DNA of 30,193 bases from Flavobacteriaceae bacterium UBA2765. Lineage in GTDB: Bacteria; Bacteroidota; Bacteroidia; Flavobacteriales; Flavobacteriaceae. Made by a program: the position numbers and the translations under genes. Location of the stretch: contig DEIV01000056.1 of assembly GCA_002352665.1 (NCBI GenBank), forward strand, positions 1-30,193, read 5' to 3'. Below are positions 1-8,225 of this stretch, in pieces. The notes below the pieces were generated by a model, which worked only from the letters and a program-made list of their open reading frames with translations, had not been told where the DNA came from and did no database searches. Within the stretch, counting starts at the first letter, position 1, and every line of letters begins with the position of its first letter.

Positions 1-1
1 T

Positions 2-1003
2 CCTGTAATAATAATATATCCGGGGGTAGGTATTTTCAGTTTTGCTAAGAATAAACAAACGGCCAGAGTAGCGAATGAATTTTATGTTAATGCAATTAAT
101 GTAATGAGAGGAGCCGAAGCACTTACATCATATACTTCTTTGCCAAGGCAAGAAGCATTTGATATAGAATATTGGTTATTAGAAGAAGCAAAATTACAAC
201 GACAGCCTAAAGAAAAACCATTATCACGTAGAGTTGCTTTGGTTTCTGGAGCAGGTGGTGGAATAGGAAAAGCAATTGCGGATAAACTTGCTGAAGAAGG
301 AGCAAATGTGGTACTTACTGATGTTGTTGAAGATAGGCTATTGGAGGCTGTTTCAACTTTTGGTAAAGATGTGGCAAGTTATGTGGTGTGTGATGTAACC
401 AAAGAAGAATCTGTAAAATCGGCTTATAAAAAGGCTTGTTTAGATTTTGGAGGTGTTGATATTGTTGTCCATAGTGCCGGTTTAGCGATATCTAAACCTT
501 TAGAAGATCATGATGAAAAAGATTGGACTGTGTTACAAGATGTTATGGTTAAGGGACAATTTCTTCTTGCAAAAAATGGAGTTGCCATTATGAAAAACCA
601 AAATATGGGCGGAGATTTTATAAGTATTGCAAGTAAAAACGGATTATTTGCAGGACCAAATAATGTAGGATATGGTACTGCGAAAGCCGCTCAACAACAT
701 ATGGCTCGTTTATTAGCAGCTGAGTTAGGTGATAGTAAAATAAGGGTCAATATTGTAAATCCTGATGGGGTTATTATAGGGAGTAAAATATGGGAAGGTG
801 ATTGGGCTGAAGGAAGAGCAAAAGCCTATGGTATAACCGTAGAAGAACTACCTAATCATTATGCAAAAAGAAATTTATTGAACCAAATTATATATCCGGC
901 AGATATTGCCAATGGCGTATTTGCTTTAGTAGCAATCTTAAATAAAACAACCGGAAACATAATCAATGTTGATGGAGGAATGCCAGCCGCATTTGTAAGA
1001 TAA
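2..1003 (+). CDS. rhaD: Bifunctional rhamnulose-1-phosphate aldolase / L-lactaldehyde dehydrogenase, C-terminal part (cut by left edge)
   Basis: The frame is open from base 2, so the ATG at 104 is internal and the true start lies off the left edge. The 333 visible residues begin with the stretch that links a class II aldolase domain to a short-chain dehydrogenase (SDR) in this family (around 'PGVGIFSFAK' and 'NVMRGAEA'). The SDR domain then shows a glycine-rich nucleotide loop GAGGGIG (visible residues about 83-89), HSAG (an NNAG variant), the catalytic Ser in SIASKN, and YGTAK (YxxxK). Known family members are about 700 residues; the aldolase half splits L-rhamnulose-1-P into DHAP and L-lactaldehyde, and the SDR half oxidises lactaldehyde to L-lactate with NAD. 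The role is supported by rhamnose isomerase and a sugar kinase immediately downstream and by a lactate dehydrogenase two genes later. Cytoplasmic. Only the dehydrogenase half can be checked here. Confidence 0.9.
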   Translation, partial: PVIIIYPGVGIFSFAKNKQTARVANEFYVNAINVMRGAEALTSYTSLPRQEAFDIEYWLLEEAKLQRQPKEKPLSRRVALVSGAGGGIGKAIADKLAEEGANVVLTDVVEDRLLEAVSTFGKDVASYVVCDVTKEESVKSAYKKACLDFGGVDIVVHSAGLAISKPLEDHDEKDWTVLQDVMVKGQFLLAKNGVAIMKNQNMGGDFISIASKNGLFAGPNNVGYGTAKAAQQHMARLLAAELGDSKIRVNIVNPDGVIIGSKIWEGDWAEGRAKAYGITVEELPNHYAKRNLLNQIIYPADIANGVFALVAILNKTTGNIINVDGGMPAAFVR

Positions 1004-1014
1004 ATTTGAGTTAG

Positions 1015-1068
1015 TTTTCTGTAAGCTTCCGCAAGCTAAATATTAGTTTGTGGAGGTTTCTTACAAAA
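1015..1068 (+). other. Long intergenic RNA hairpin between rhaD and rhaI
   Basis: The 83-base spacer is largely one hairpin. The inner stem pairs 1026-1039 (CTTCCGCAAGCTAA) with 1043-1056 (TTAGTTTGTGGAGG): 14 consecutive pairs, three of them G-U, closed by a 3-base loop. After a 3-base bulge (1057-1059), TGTAAG 1020-1025 pairs with CTTACA 1060-1065, and T-rich 1015-1018 faces A-rich 1066-1068. The G-U pairs mean the structure is better in RNA of the + strand than as a DNA palindrome. No U-run follows, so it is not a normal intrinsic terminator. It may set mRNA processing or stability between aldolase/dehydrogenase and isomerase, or be a dispersed repeat; the sequence alone does not decide. 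Confidence 0.7.
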
Positions 1069-1086
1069 TAACATAATATAAGTTAT

Positions 1087-2367
1087 ATGATTATAGAGCA
1101 AAGTCAAATACAAGACAATAATAAAAAGGATATTACCAAACATAAAGAAAGTTTTGATTTTTTGGCAAATACTTTATCAAATAGTGGTAGAAATGTTGAT
1201 GCAATTATTGCAAAACTTGCTGATTTTCAAGTTGCAATACCCAGTTGGGCATTGGGTGCAGGTGGTACTAGGTTCGGAAGATTCTCTTATGGGGGAGAAC
1301 CTTCTTCTTTAGAAGAAAAAATAGATGATATTGGCATTATACATCAATTAACGCAAACAGCAGGGGCTATTTCTTTACATATTCCATGGGATATCCCTAA
1401 AGATTATAAAGCTATTAAAGAGTTGGCAAGTTCTCATAATATCATTTTTGATGCTGTTAATTCTAATACGTTTCAAGACCAAGCAAATGCTAAAGAAAGT
1501 TACAAATTTGGTTCGTTGTCTAATGTAAGTAATGCCGTAAGAGATCAAGCTATTGAACATAATATTGAGGTTATTGATATTGGAGAGAAACTTGGATCGA
1601 AAAGCATTACGGTTTGGTTAGCAGATGGTTCAAATTTTCCCGGTCAAAATAATTTTCAACTGGCTCTACAAAATACGCAAAATAGCCTTAAAAAAATATA
1701 TAAAAAATTACCGGATGATTGGAAAATGTTTATAGAATATAAGCCCTATGAACCTAATTTTTATAGTACTGTTATACGAGATTGGGGTACTTCTTTGCTT
1801 TTGGCAAATGGTTGTGGTGATAAAGCTTATACTTTGGTAGATTTGGGGCATCATTTGCCAAATACCAACATTGAACAAATAGTAGCAACTTTAATGATGC
1901 AGGGTAAATTAGGAGGGTTTCATTTTAATGACAGTAAGTATGGAGATGATGATTTAACTGTTGGTTCTATTAAACCATATGCTTTGTTTCTCATTTTCAA
2001 TGAACTGGTATATGGTATGGAAAACAACAAAAACAATCCTGACTTGGCTTGGATGATAGATGCAAGTCATAATGTTAAAGATCCGTTAGAAGATCTAATA
2101 CAATCTTTAGAGGCAATTCAAGAAGCTTATGCTAAAGCTCTTTTAATAGATCGACAATTATTAAAAATGGCTCAACAAAATAATGATGTAGTAAAATGTC
2201 AAGAAATTTTGCAAGATGCTTATCGTACTGATGTTAGACCCTTAATCAAACAAGCAAGATATCAGTCTGGTGGCGTAATTAATCCTATTAATGCATATCG
2301 TTATTTTGATATTAGGAATAAATTAATAAAAGAAAGAGGAACCACGTCAGTTGCAACTGGTTTATAA
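1087..2367 (+). CDS. rhaI: L-rhamnose isomerase (Pseudomonas stutzeri type)
   Basis: 426 residues, the usual length for the RhaI branch, a metal-dependent TIM-barrel isomerase distinct from E. coli RhaA. It converts L-rhamnose to L-rhamnulose in the cytoplasm. The metal and catalytic residues I recall for the P. stutzeri enzyme (E219, D254, H257, H281, D289, D291, D327) all appear here with a constant offset of two: E217 in 'FIEYKPYEP', D252 and H255 in 'VDLGHHLP', H279, D287 and D289 in 'GFHFNDSKYGDDDL', and D325 in 'AWMIDASHN'. That spacing makes an active enzyme likely. The start ATG at 1087 follows an A/T-rich leader with no Shine-Dalgarno, as is normal in Bacteroidota. It is the second visible gene of the rhamnose operon, 83 bases after rhaD and 50 bases before the kinase. 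Confidence 0.95.
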   Translation: MIIEQSQIQDNNKKDITKHKESFDFLANTLSNSGRNVDAIIAKLADFQVAIPSWALGAGGTRFGRFSYGGEPSSLEEKIDDIGIIHQLTQTAGAISLHIPWDIPKDYKAIKELASSHNIIFDAVNSNTFQDQANAKESYKFGSLSNVSNAVRDQAIEHNIEVIDIGEKLGSKSITVWLADGSNFPGQNNFQLALQNTQNSLKKIYKKLPDDWKMFIEYKPYEPNFYSTVIRDWGTSLLLANGCGDKAYTLVDLGHHLPNTNIEQIVATLMMQGKLGGFHFNDSKYGDDDLTVGSIKPYALFLIFNELVYGMENNKNNPDLAWMIDASHNVKDPLEDLIQSLEAIQEAYAKALLIDRQLLKMAQQNNDVVKCQEILQDAYRTDVRPLIKQARYQSGGVINPINAYRYFDIRNKLIKERGTTSVATGL

Positions 2368-2417
2368 CCCGCTTTTGGCCTTATCAAAAAGAAGCACATT
2401 AAAATACAAAATAAAGA

Positions 2418-3806
2418 ATGACAAAACAGAAAGTCACGGCAATTTTTGATATAGGTAAAACGAATAAAAAATTCTTTTTATTTGACGCCAATTATCAAGA
2501 AGTTTACCGTGAATATTCTCGTTTTGATGAAATTGAAGATGAAGATGGTTATCCTACAGAAAACCTAGCCTACTTAAGAAAATGGTTAAAAAAAAGTTTT
2601 GATAAAATTTTAAATGAAGATAAGTATGAAATAAAGGCGATAAATTTTTCGACTTATGGTGCTAGTTTTGTTCACCTAGATAAAAATGGAAAAGTGCTTA
2701 CTCCATTGTACAACTACACCAAACCTATTCCAAAAAAGATTCTCGATGAGTTTTATGATACTTATGGTGATATTAAAACTATAGCAACAGAAACCGCCTC
2801 ACCCCAAAATGGAGCATTAAATTCAGGATTGCAATTGTATTGGATAAAGAAAACTAAACCAAAAATATTCAAACAAATCAAATACGCTTTACATTTTCCA
2901 CAGTATTTATCTTATTTATTTACAGGTATTCCTTTAAGTGAATTTACCAGTATTGGCTGTCATACAAATCTCTGGAATTTTCAAACCAATGCATATCATA
3001 ATTGGGTTTCTAAAGAAGGGATAGATGAAATATTACCGCCTATAGTGTCTACTAAAACCAGTATTAACATGAATTATCATGATAAAAACATTAAAATTGG
3101 GGTGGGTATTCACGATAGTTCATCAGCTCTGATACCATACGTTTTAAGTAAAAAGAAACCCTTTTTATTACTTTCAACTGGTACCTGGAGTATTTCATTA
3201 AATGCCTTTAATGATGAAATTTTAACTGAAGAAGATTTGGAAAATAATTGCTTAAATTATATGCAAATCGATGGTAAACGTGTAAAGGCTACTCGTTTTT
3301 TTATGGGGAATGAATATAGAATTCAAATAGAAGAATTAAGTAAGTTCTATCATAAAGAATATGGGGCTCATCGTAATATAAAATTTGATAAAGGTATATA
3401 TTTAAAATTGATATCAAATCCGGGAATATACTTCAAATTTAAAGGAATTACATTAAAAAGGAAGCAAATTAATAAAACCGATCTTGAACATTTTGAATCT
3501 TTTGAAGAGGCTTTCCATCAGCTGATGATAGAATTGATGGATATGCAAGTTCAAACTATCAAAAAAGCTATTGGAAATAATAAATTGATAAAACTAATAT
3601 ATATTGATGGTGGGTTTACTGATAATGACGTATTTGTAAAATTAATAGCACATCACTTTCAAGAATATAAAATTAGAACAACTAAGTCACCATTGGGTTC
3701 TGCCTTAGGAGCGGCAATGATAATTTCTAATAAGAAGTTAAATGCTAACTTTTTGAAAGAAAATTATAAAATGAAAAAGTTAACACCTTTGTTGTTTGAA
3801 GTTTAA
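2418..3806 (+). CDS. FGGY-family carbohydrate kinase, probable L-rhamnulokinase
   Basis: 462 residues, in the FGGY kinase range. Two actin-like ATPase lobes are visible: the N-terminal phosphate-1 motif 'FDIGKTNKKFFLFD' (about 10-23), the phosphate-2/adenosine region 'STGTWSISLN' (about 253-262), and a C-terminal 'YIDGGFTDNDVF' (about 395-406). The expected reaction is ATP-dependent phosphorylation of L-rhamnulose at O1, giving the substrate of the upstream aldolase. FGGY kinases phosphorylate several ketoses (rhamnulose, fuculose, xylulose), so the substrate is assigned from position between rhamnose isomerase and lactate dehydrogenase rather than from residues. The N-terminal 'GKTNKK' resembles the divergent kinases of Bacteroidota rhamnose loci more than E. 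coli RhaB, which I infer from memory. It follows rhaI by 50 bases and precedes the next gene by 35, consistent with one transcript. Confidence 0.82.
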   Translation: MTKQKVTAIFDIGKTNKKFFLFDANYQEVYREYSRFDEIEDEDGYPTENLAYLRKWLKKSFDKILNEDKYEIKAINFSTYGASFVHLDKNGKVLTPLYNYTKPIPKKILDEFYDTYGDIKTIATETASPQNGALNSGLQLYWIKKTKPKIFKQIKYALHFPQYLSYLFTGIPLSEFTSIGCHTNLWNFQTNAYHNWVSKEGIDEILPPIVSTKTSINMNYHDKNIKIGVGIHDSSSALIPYVLSKKKPFLLLSTGTWSISLNAFNDEILTEEDLENNCLNYMQIDGKRVKATRFFMGNEYRIQIEELSKFYHKEYGAHRNIKFDKGIYLKLISNPGIYFKFKGITLKRKQINKTDLEHFESFEEAFHQLMIELMDMQVQTIKKAIGNNKLIKLIYIDGGFTDNDVFVKLIAHHFQEYKIRTTKSPLGSALGAAMIISNKKLNANFLKENYKMKKLTPLLFEV

Positions 3807-3841
3807 ATTATTGACATCAATTTTATAATTCTATAATAATT

Positions 3842-4987
3842 ATGAGTTTACCTTACAATCCAAAATTTCCATCTATTGATGATTTAAGAGCAAAGGCTCA
3901 ACGAAGAATTCCAAAATTTGTTTTTGAATATTTAGATGGTGGTTGTAATGAATATGTAAATCTGCATAGAAATACTACTGAAATTCAAGAAGTCCAATTA
4001 AGACCAAATTATCTAAAAGACTATTCGGGATCTTCTATTAAAACCACCCTTTTTGGTGTAGAATATGATGCCCCTGTAGGTGTTGCTCCTATAGGACTTC
4101 AAGGATTGATTTGGCCTAATTCCTCAGAAATTTTGGCCAAAGCAGCTTTAAAACACAATATTCCGTTTATTTTGAGTACGGTTGCTACAGATAGTATAGA
4201 ACGGATTGGTGAATTGACTGAAGGAAAAGCCTGGTTTCAATTATATCATCCTACTGAAGATTCTTTACGAGATGATCTAATCAATAGAGCCGCCGCCGCT
4301 CAGTGTCCTGTACTAGTTGTTTTGTGCGATGTTCCTACTTTTGGATATAGACCTCATGATATTAGAAACGGATTGTCAATGCCACCAAGAATGTCTATAA
4401 AAAATATTTTGCAAATTTTAGGAAAACCTCATTGGGCATTGGAAACATTAAGATATGGACAACCCACTTTTGCTACTTTAAAACCTTATATACCTCCTGG
4501 CTTAGATTTAAAGCAATTTGGCAAATTTATGGATGATACTTTTTCAGGAAGGTTAAATGAAGAAAAGATAAAGCCAATTCGAGACATGTGGAAAGGAAAA
4601 TTGGTGCTAAAAGGAGTAGCCTCAGAATTGGATGCCCAAGAGGCCATTCGTTTAGGATTTGATGGAATAATTGTTTCAAATCATGGAGGACGACAACTAG
4701 ATGCAGGTCAATCTGCCATTAAACCATTAAAGACAATTGCTGAAAAATATGGAGATAAAATTGAAGTGATGATGGATAGTGGTGTTCGTTCGGGTCCTGA
4801 TATTGCTAGAACTATTGCCAGTGGTGCTAAATTTACTTTTATGGGTAGATCTTTTATGTATGGAACTGCGGCTTTAGGTACCCAGGGAGGAGATCATACT
4901 ATGTCTATAATAAAAACTCAATTACAGCAAGTTATGGAACAATTGTGTTGTGAGAAATTAGAAGACTTGCCCAATCATTTGGTATAA
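3842..4987 (+). CDS. lldD: FMN-dependent L-lactate dehydrogenase (alpha-hydroxy-acid oxidase family)
   Basis: 381 residues, a single FMN-binding TIM barrel of the LldD/glycolate oxidase/flavocytochrome b2 family. Key family residues are visible: Y30 in 'FEYLDGG', Y135 in 'FQLYH', D163, K257 in 'LVLKGV', the catalytic pair H281 and R284 in 'VSNHGGRQLD', and the FMN phosphate-binding end 'DSGVRSGPDIART' with 'FMGRSFMYG'. It oxidises an L-2-hydroxyacid and passes electrons to a respiratory acceptor. L-lactate is the expected substrate because the first gene of this operon makes L-lactate from rhamnose-derived lactaldehyde; the product is pyruvate. Other 2-hydroxyacids cannot be excluded. It lies 35 bases after the kinase and 46 bases before the permease. 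LldD-type enzymes usually bind the inner face of the cytoplasmic membrane. Confidence 0.88.
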   Translation: MSLPYNPKFPSIDDLRAKAQRRIPKFVFEYLDGGCNEYVNLHRNTTEIQEVQLRPNYLKDYSGSSIKTTLFGVEYDAPVGVAPIGLQGLIWPNSSEILAKAALKHNIPFILSTVATDSIERIGELTEGKAWFQLYHPTEDSLRDDLINRAAAAQCPVLVVLCDVPTFGYRPHDIRNGLSMPPRMSIKNILQILGKPHWALETLRYGQPTFATLKPYIPPGLDLKQFGKFMDDTFSGRLNEEKIKPIRDMWKGKLVLKGVASELDAQEAIRLGFDGIIVSNHGGRQLDAGQSAIKPLKTIAEKYGDKIEVMMDSGVRSGPDIARTIASGAKFTFMGRSFMYGTAALGTQGGDHTMSIIKTQLQQVMEQLCCEKLEDLPNHLV

Positions 4988-5033
4988 ACACATTAGTAAT
5001 AGACTTTGTGTGTTTTGATTTTATTATTATTTA

Positions 5034-6533
5034 ATGACTGTCAGCTTTAGTGGTCAGCCTCTGGTTGATAATGCCTTGTCGGTAGGCAAGTTGAGAAACA
5101 ATTTAACAGCCAATTTTATGACCCAAAATAATCCAGATATTAAAATAGAAGAAACAAAAGGAGGAGAATTTGAAAGACAAGTTGTTCCTAGTTCAAAACT
5201 AAAAGGATGGAAAAGTTTTTTAGGAATGTATGCGGGCGAACATGCAGCGGGTACAGAATTTATGATTGGACCTTTGTTTTTGGCAGCTGGTGTTAGTGCC
5301 TTCGACTTAATTGTTGGTTTATTACTTGGAAACTTATTAGCAGTTTTATCTTGGCGATTTTTAACAGCAGAAATTGCAGTAAAGAATAGACTAACGCTGT
5401 ATTATCAATTAGAAAAAATTTGTGGCAAAAAATTAGTGACAGGCTATAATTTAGCTAATGGGGTATTATTTTGCTTTTTGGCGGGATCTATGATCACGGT
5501 ATCGGCAACTGCTGTAGGTGTGCCACTGAATATGGAAATGCCAAGATTAACTGATACGATGCCTAATGGAATTACTTGGGTGGTAATTGTACTGATTATT
5601 GGGGCACTTATCTCAATAATAGCTGCAAAAGGGTATGAAACTGTCTCTAAGGCGGCCAATTGGATGTCTCCAATAATTGTATTGGCTTTTTTAGCCTGTG
5701 GTATTGTTGCTTTAAATCAGTTAGGAGTTTCTTCTTTTTCTGATTTTTGGAATATTTGGGGAGAAGGTTCTGAACCATTTCCAGGACAGATTAAATATAC
5801 TTTCTGGCATGTGGTCATTTGGTCGTGGTTCGCAAACGCAGCGATGCATATTGGGATGTCAGATTTATCAGTTTTTAGATTTGCAAAAAATTCTAGTTCC
5901 GGTTGGACTACCGCCGCAGGGATGTATATTGGGCATTATATGGCATGGATAGCCGCCGCTCTTCTATATGCCGTTTATGTTAAGTCTCCTGAGGCACAAG
6001 CATTTTTATCGAATGGTGAAGCACCACCTGTAGCTCCGGGACCTCTGGCTCATAGTGCTATTGGTATATTCGGAATTATCGCTGTTGTTTTAGCAGGATG
6101 GACTACTGCTAATCCTACCATTTATAGAGCCGGTTTGGCATTTCAAGCTATAATACCAAAAGCTTCTACTTTTTGGGTTACCATTTTAGCAGGAACTATT
6201 GCAACAATAGCAGGTATTTTTCCAGCTTTTGCTATGAAGTTACTTGGTTTTGTAGCCTTATATGGATTTATTTTAGCTCCTTTTGGAGCTATTATAGTGT
6301 TTGAACATTTTTTTGCTAAAAAAATAGGTATTGTTAAGAATTATGCGGAAGTCTCAAATTTAAACTATAACAAAGCTGTGCTTTTAGCCTGGGCCATTAG
6401 TTTTGGACTGTTTTATTTTATATCTGTAAAGTATGATGTTTTTTTATCCTTTGTAACTTTACCAGCCTGGTTGTTATGTGGATTTCTGTTTTTAGTTTTT
6501 AGTAAGTATTATCATAAAAAAACGATTTTATAA
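5034..6533 (+). CDS. NCS1-family permease (cytosine/purine permease type), substrate unknown
   Basis: 499 residues with about twelve hydrophobic segments after a roughly 60-residue cytoplasmic N-terminus. The first membrane region, 'FLGMYAGEHAAGTEFMIGP', and the long middle segments containing 'WSWFANAAMHIGMSDLSVF' and 'AGWTTANPTIYRAG' look like the NCS1 (CodB-type) fold, a cation-coupled transporter of nucleobases, allantoin, hydantoins or thiamine-like compounds. Its place as last gene of the rhamnose/lactate operon is unexpected and no nucleobase enzyme is nearby. It may move a rhamnose-pathway product such as lactate or lactaldehyde, but that is inference. Start choice: ATG at 5034 is taken; an in-frame ATG at 5118 would shorten the tail by 28 residues and cannot be excluded. 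The gene converges with the sulfatase gene. Confidence 0.72.
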   Translation: MTVSFSGQPLVDNALSVGKLRNNLTANFMTQNNPDIKIEETKGGEFERQVVPSSKLKGWKSFLGMYAGEHAAGTEFMIGPLFLAAGVSAFDLIVGLLLGNLLAVLSWRFLTAEIAVKNRLTLYYQLEKICGKKLVTGYNLANGVLFCFLAGSMITVSATAVGVPLNMEMPRLTDTMPNGITWVVIVLIIGALISIIAAKGYETVSKAANWMSPIIVLAFLACGIVALNQLGVSSFSDFWNIWGEGSEPFPGQIKYTFWHVVIWSWFANAAMHIGMSDLSVFRFAKNSSSGWTTAAGMYIGHYMAWIAAALLYAVYVKSPEAQAFLSNGEAPPVAPGPLAHSAIGIFGIIAVVLAGWTTANPTIYRAGLAFQAIIPKASTFWVTILAGTIATIAGIFPAFAMKLLGFVALYGFILAPFGAIIVFEHFFAKKIGIVKNYAEVSNLNYNKAVLLAWAISFGLFYFISVKYDVFLSFVTLPAWLLCGFLFLVFSKYYHKKTIL

Positions 6534-6601
6534 TATTGGTAAAACCAATCCTTCTCTTTGACTTTATTAATTCATGGTGTTAGTATTTTTTCAGTTATTT
6601 T

Positions 6602-6624
6602 AAGCTTTGATAAAAACAAAGTTT
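6602..6624 (+). terminator. Weak candidate terminator of the rhamnose operon
   Basis: About 70 bases after the permease stop, an A/T-rich stem pairs AAGCTTTG (6602-6609) with CAAAGTTT (6617-6624, one G-U pair) around a 7-base loop, then a short T-run. A smaller repeat, ATTGGT 6535-6540 with ACCAAT 6544-6549, sits directly after the stop codon but has no T-run. Either could end the + transcript before the convergent sulfatase gene. Stability looks low. Confidence 0.35.
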
Positions 6625-6679
6625 TCCATCTTTCTAAGTATGTTTTGTATTAAAGTAGGTGTGTTAATATTCCATAAAA

Positions 6680-6705
6680 AGTAGTTCCTTATTTTATGAA
6701 GTACT
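6680..6705 (-). terminator. Candidate rho-independent terminator of the sulfatase gene
   Basis: On the minus strand, just past the sulfatase stop at 6714, AGTACTTC (6705-6698) pairs with GAACTACT (6687-6680) with one mismatch around a 10-base loop. A T-run follows immediately (minus strand of 6675-6680). Position, stem and U-tract fit an intrinsic terminator reading right to left. Confidence 0.55.
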
Positions 6706-6713
6706 ATTGATTT

Positions 6714-8225
6714 TTATCTTCCCGGAATAGGGTCTTTAGTTTGAATCGTATCTCCTTCCCAAATGACAGTTCCATTGTGGTACTCTAATACACGTAAATT
6801 ATTACCAATATGTGGTGGATGGTTTGTCTTTGGTATCCATTGTGATAACTCTTGTTTTACAGATTTATATTTTTCTATCATGGCCAGATTATACCACTCA
6901 TTGGGATCGTTTTTTACATCGTATAATTCATCACTTCCATCTGCATAGCATATATAACGCCAATTATTGGTGCGTATGCTATGATTGTTATGATTATTTG
7001 TGGTGATTGCAGGCCAAAGGCGTTCAATTTTTGAATCCTCCAATTGTGGAACAAGTGAATGTCCTTCAAGCTCTTTGCGAATTGGTAATTGGCAAAGTTG
7101 ATTTAAAGTTGGATAAATATCTAATAATTCTACAGGGCTATCATAACTAGTGTTTTTTTCTATTCCAGGTCCGGCAAAAATAAGTGGTACTTTTGTGGAA
7201 CGTTCCCATAAAGTGTTTTTGCCGCTAATTTGTTTTTCACCTAAGTGATAACCATGATCTGACCACAGTACAATGATTGTATTCTGGGCCAACCCATTAT
7301 TGTCTAGTGCATCTATTACGCGTCCAACTTGACTGTCAACAAAACTTATAGCTGCTAAATATGAACGAACCAAAGGTTTTAATTGATCATTTTCTTTAAG
7401 CCATTTAAGGCGAGGTTCTGGAACATCCCAATGATTATACCATGAAAATCTGGGCGTATCATCCCTGTCTTTTTCAATCATTGGAGGCATTTGTAAAGTT
7501 TTATATGGATACATATCAAACCATTTTTTAGTAGTATAAAGTGGTACATGAGGTAAGAAAAAACCAACTGAAAGAAAAAAGGGATGCTTAGGTTTTTTAT
7601 TGAGCACATTTATTGCCCAACTGGCCACTTCCCAATCACCTTTATCCTCATCTTTATGAGGAAAAGTTCCCCAATCCATTAAATTATGATTACCACCAGG
7701 GGTGTAGCCTACAATCTTTGTTTGCGGGATTGGTGCTATATTCGTTCCCGGTCCTAATATATCAAATTCAGTATCTGTTTTCCTTCTTCCATTACCTCCG
7801 TGATATATTTTTCCAGTACTATAATTGGTGTATCCATGTTGGGAGAAATATTGAGGTAAAGTAATAAGGTTTTTTAATGAATCAACATCACGTATCCAAG
7901 GAGAAAGACCATATATCCCAGTTGTTGAAGGTCGTAATCCTGTTAAGACACTTGTTCTGGATGGATTACATATAGGAGATTGAGTTTGTGCATTGGTAAA
8001 CAATATACCTCTAGCCGCTAGTTTATCAATGTTCGGTGTTTTAATTTGAGGATGACCTTCTAAACAGCCTACCCAATCATTAAGATCATCTATTACTATG
8101 AATAGGACATTGGGAGTTTTAATTGTGGAATCGGTATTCGCGATTCTTTTTTGCTCACATCCAAAACACAATACTATGACAAGGACAAATAGCCAATAAT
8201 TTTTAATTGATAAGAATGAGTGCAT
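6714..8225 (-). CDS. Lipoprotein sulfatase, iduronate-2-sulfatase-like (S1 type I)
   Basis: 503 residues. The N-terminus has a hydrophobic stretch (about 10-22) ending in C23 before 'EQK', so it is probably a lipoprotein; the lipobox (LCFGC) is not canonical because -3 is Cys. Mature fold: 'VLFIVIDDLND' supplies metal ligands D46-D47. C86 in CNPSR followed by TG at 95-96 matches the C-x-P-x-R-x4-TG motif whose Cys becomes formylglycine. 'WSDHGYHLGEK' supplies D323 and H324. Length and the 'DDLNDWVG' start resemble the iduronate-2-sulfatase-like S1 group, which includes sulfatases from algal polysaccharide loci. It should remove sulfate esters from oligosaccharides in the periplasm or at the cell surface; sulfated rhamnose is the substrate suggested by the neighbours. 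A separate sulfatase-maturing enzyme would be needed and is not in the window. It is divergent from the 1538-residue protein. Confidence 0.9.
   Translation of the reverse strand: MHSFLSIKNYWLFVLVIVLCFGCEQKRIANTDSTIKTPNVLFIVIDDLNDWVGCLEGHPQIKTPNIDKLAARGILFTNAQTQSPICNPSRTSVLTGLRPSTTGIYGLSPWIRDVDSLKNLITLPQYFSQHGYTNYSTGKIYHGGNGRRKTDTEFDILGPGTNIAPIPQTKIVGYTPGGNHNLMDWGTFPHKDEDKGDWEVASWAINVLNKKPKHPFFLSVGFFLPHVPLYTTKKWFDMYPYKTLQMPPMIEKDRDDTPRFSWYNHWDVPEPRLKWLKENDQLKPLVRSYLAAISFVDSQVGRVIDALDNNGLAQNTIIVLWSDHGYHLGEKQISGKNTLWERSTKVPLIFAGPGIEKNTSYDSPVELLDIYPTLNQLCQLPIRKELEGHSLVPQLEDSKIERLWPAITTNNHNNHSIRTNNWRYICYADGSDELYDVKNDPNEWYNLAMIEKYKSVKQELSQWIPKTNHPPHIGNNLRVLEYHNGTVIWEGDTIQTKDPIPGR

Noticed and set aside
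104..1003. Complete 299-residue SDR gene starting at ATG 104
   Set aside because: The frame is open to base 2 and the upstream residues match the aldolase-SDR linker of the bifunctional enzyme, so this ATG is internal.
4986..5015. Stem AAACACA/TGTGTTT after the lactate dehydrogenase gene as a terminator
   Set aside because: Only 7 A/T-rich pairs with a 16-base loop and a poor T-run; too weak to split the operon.
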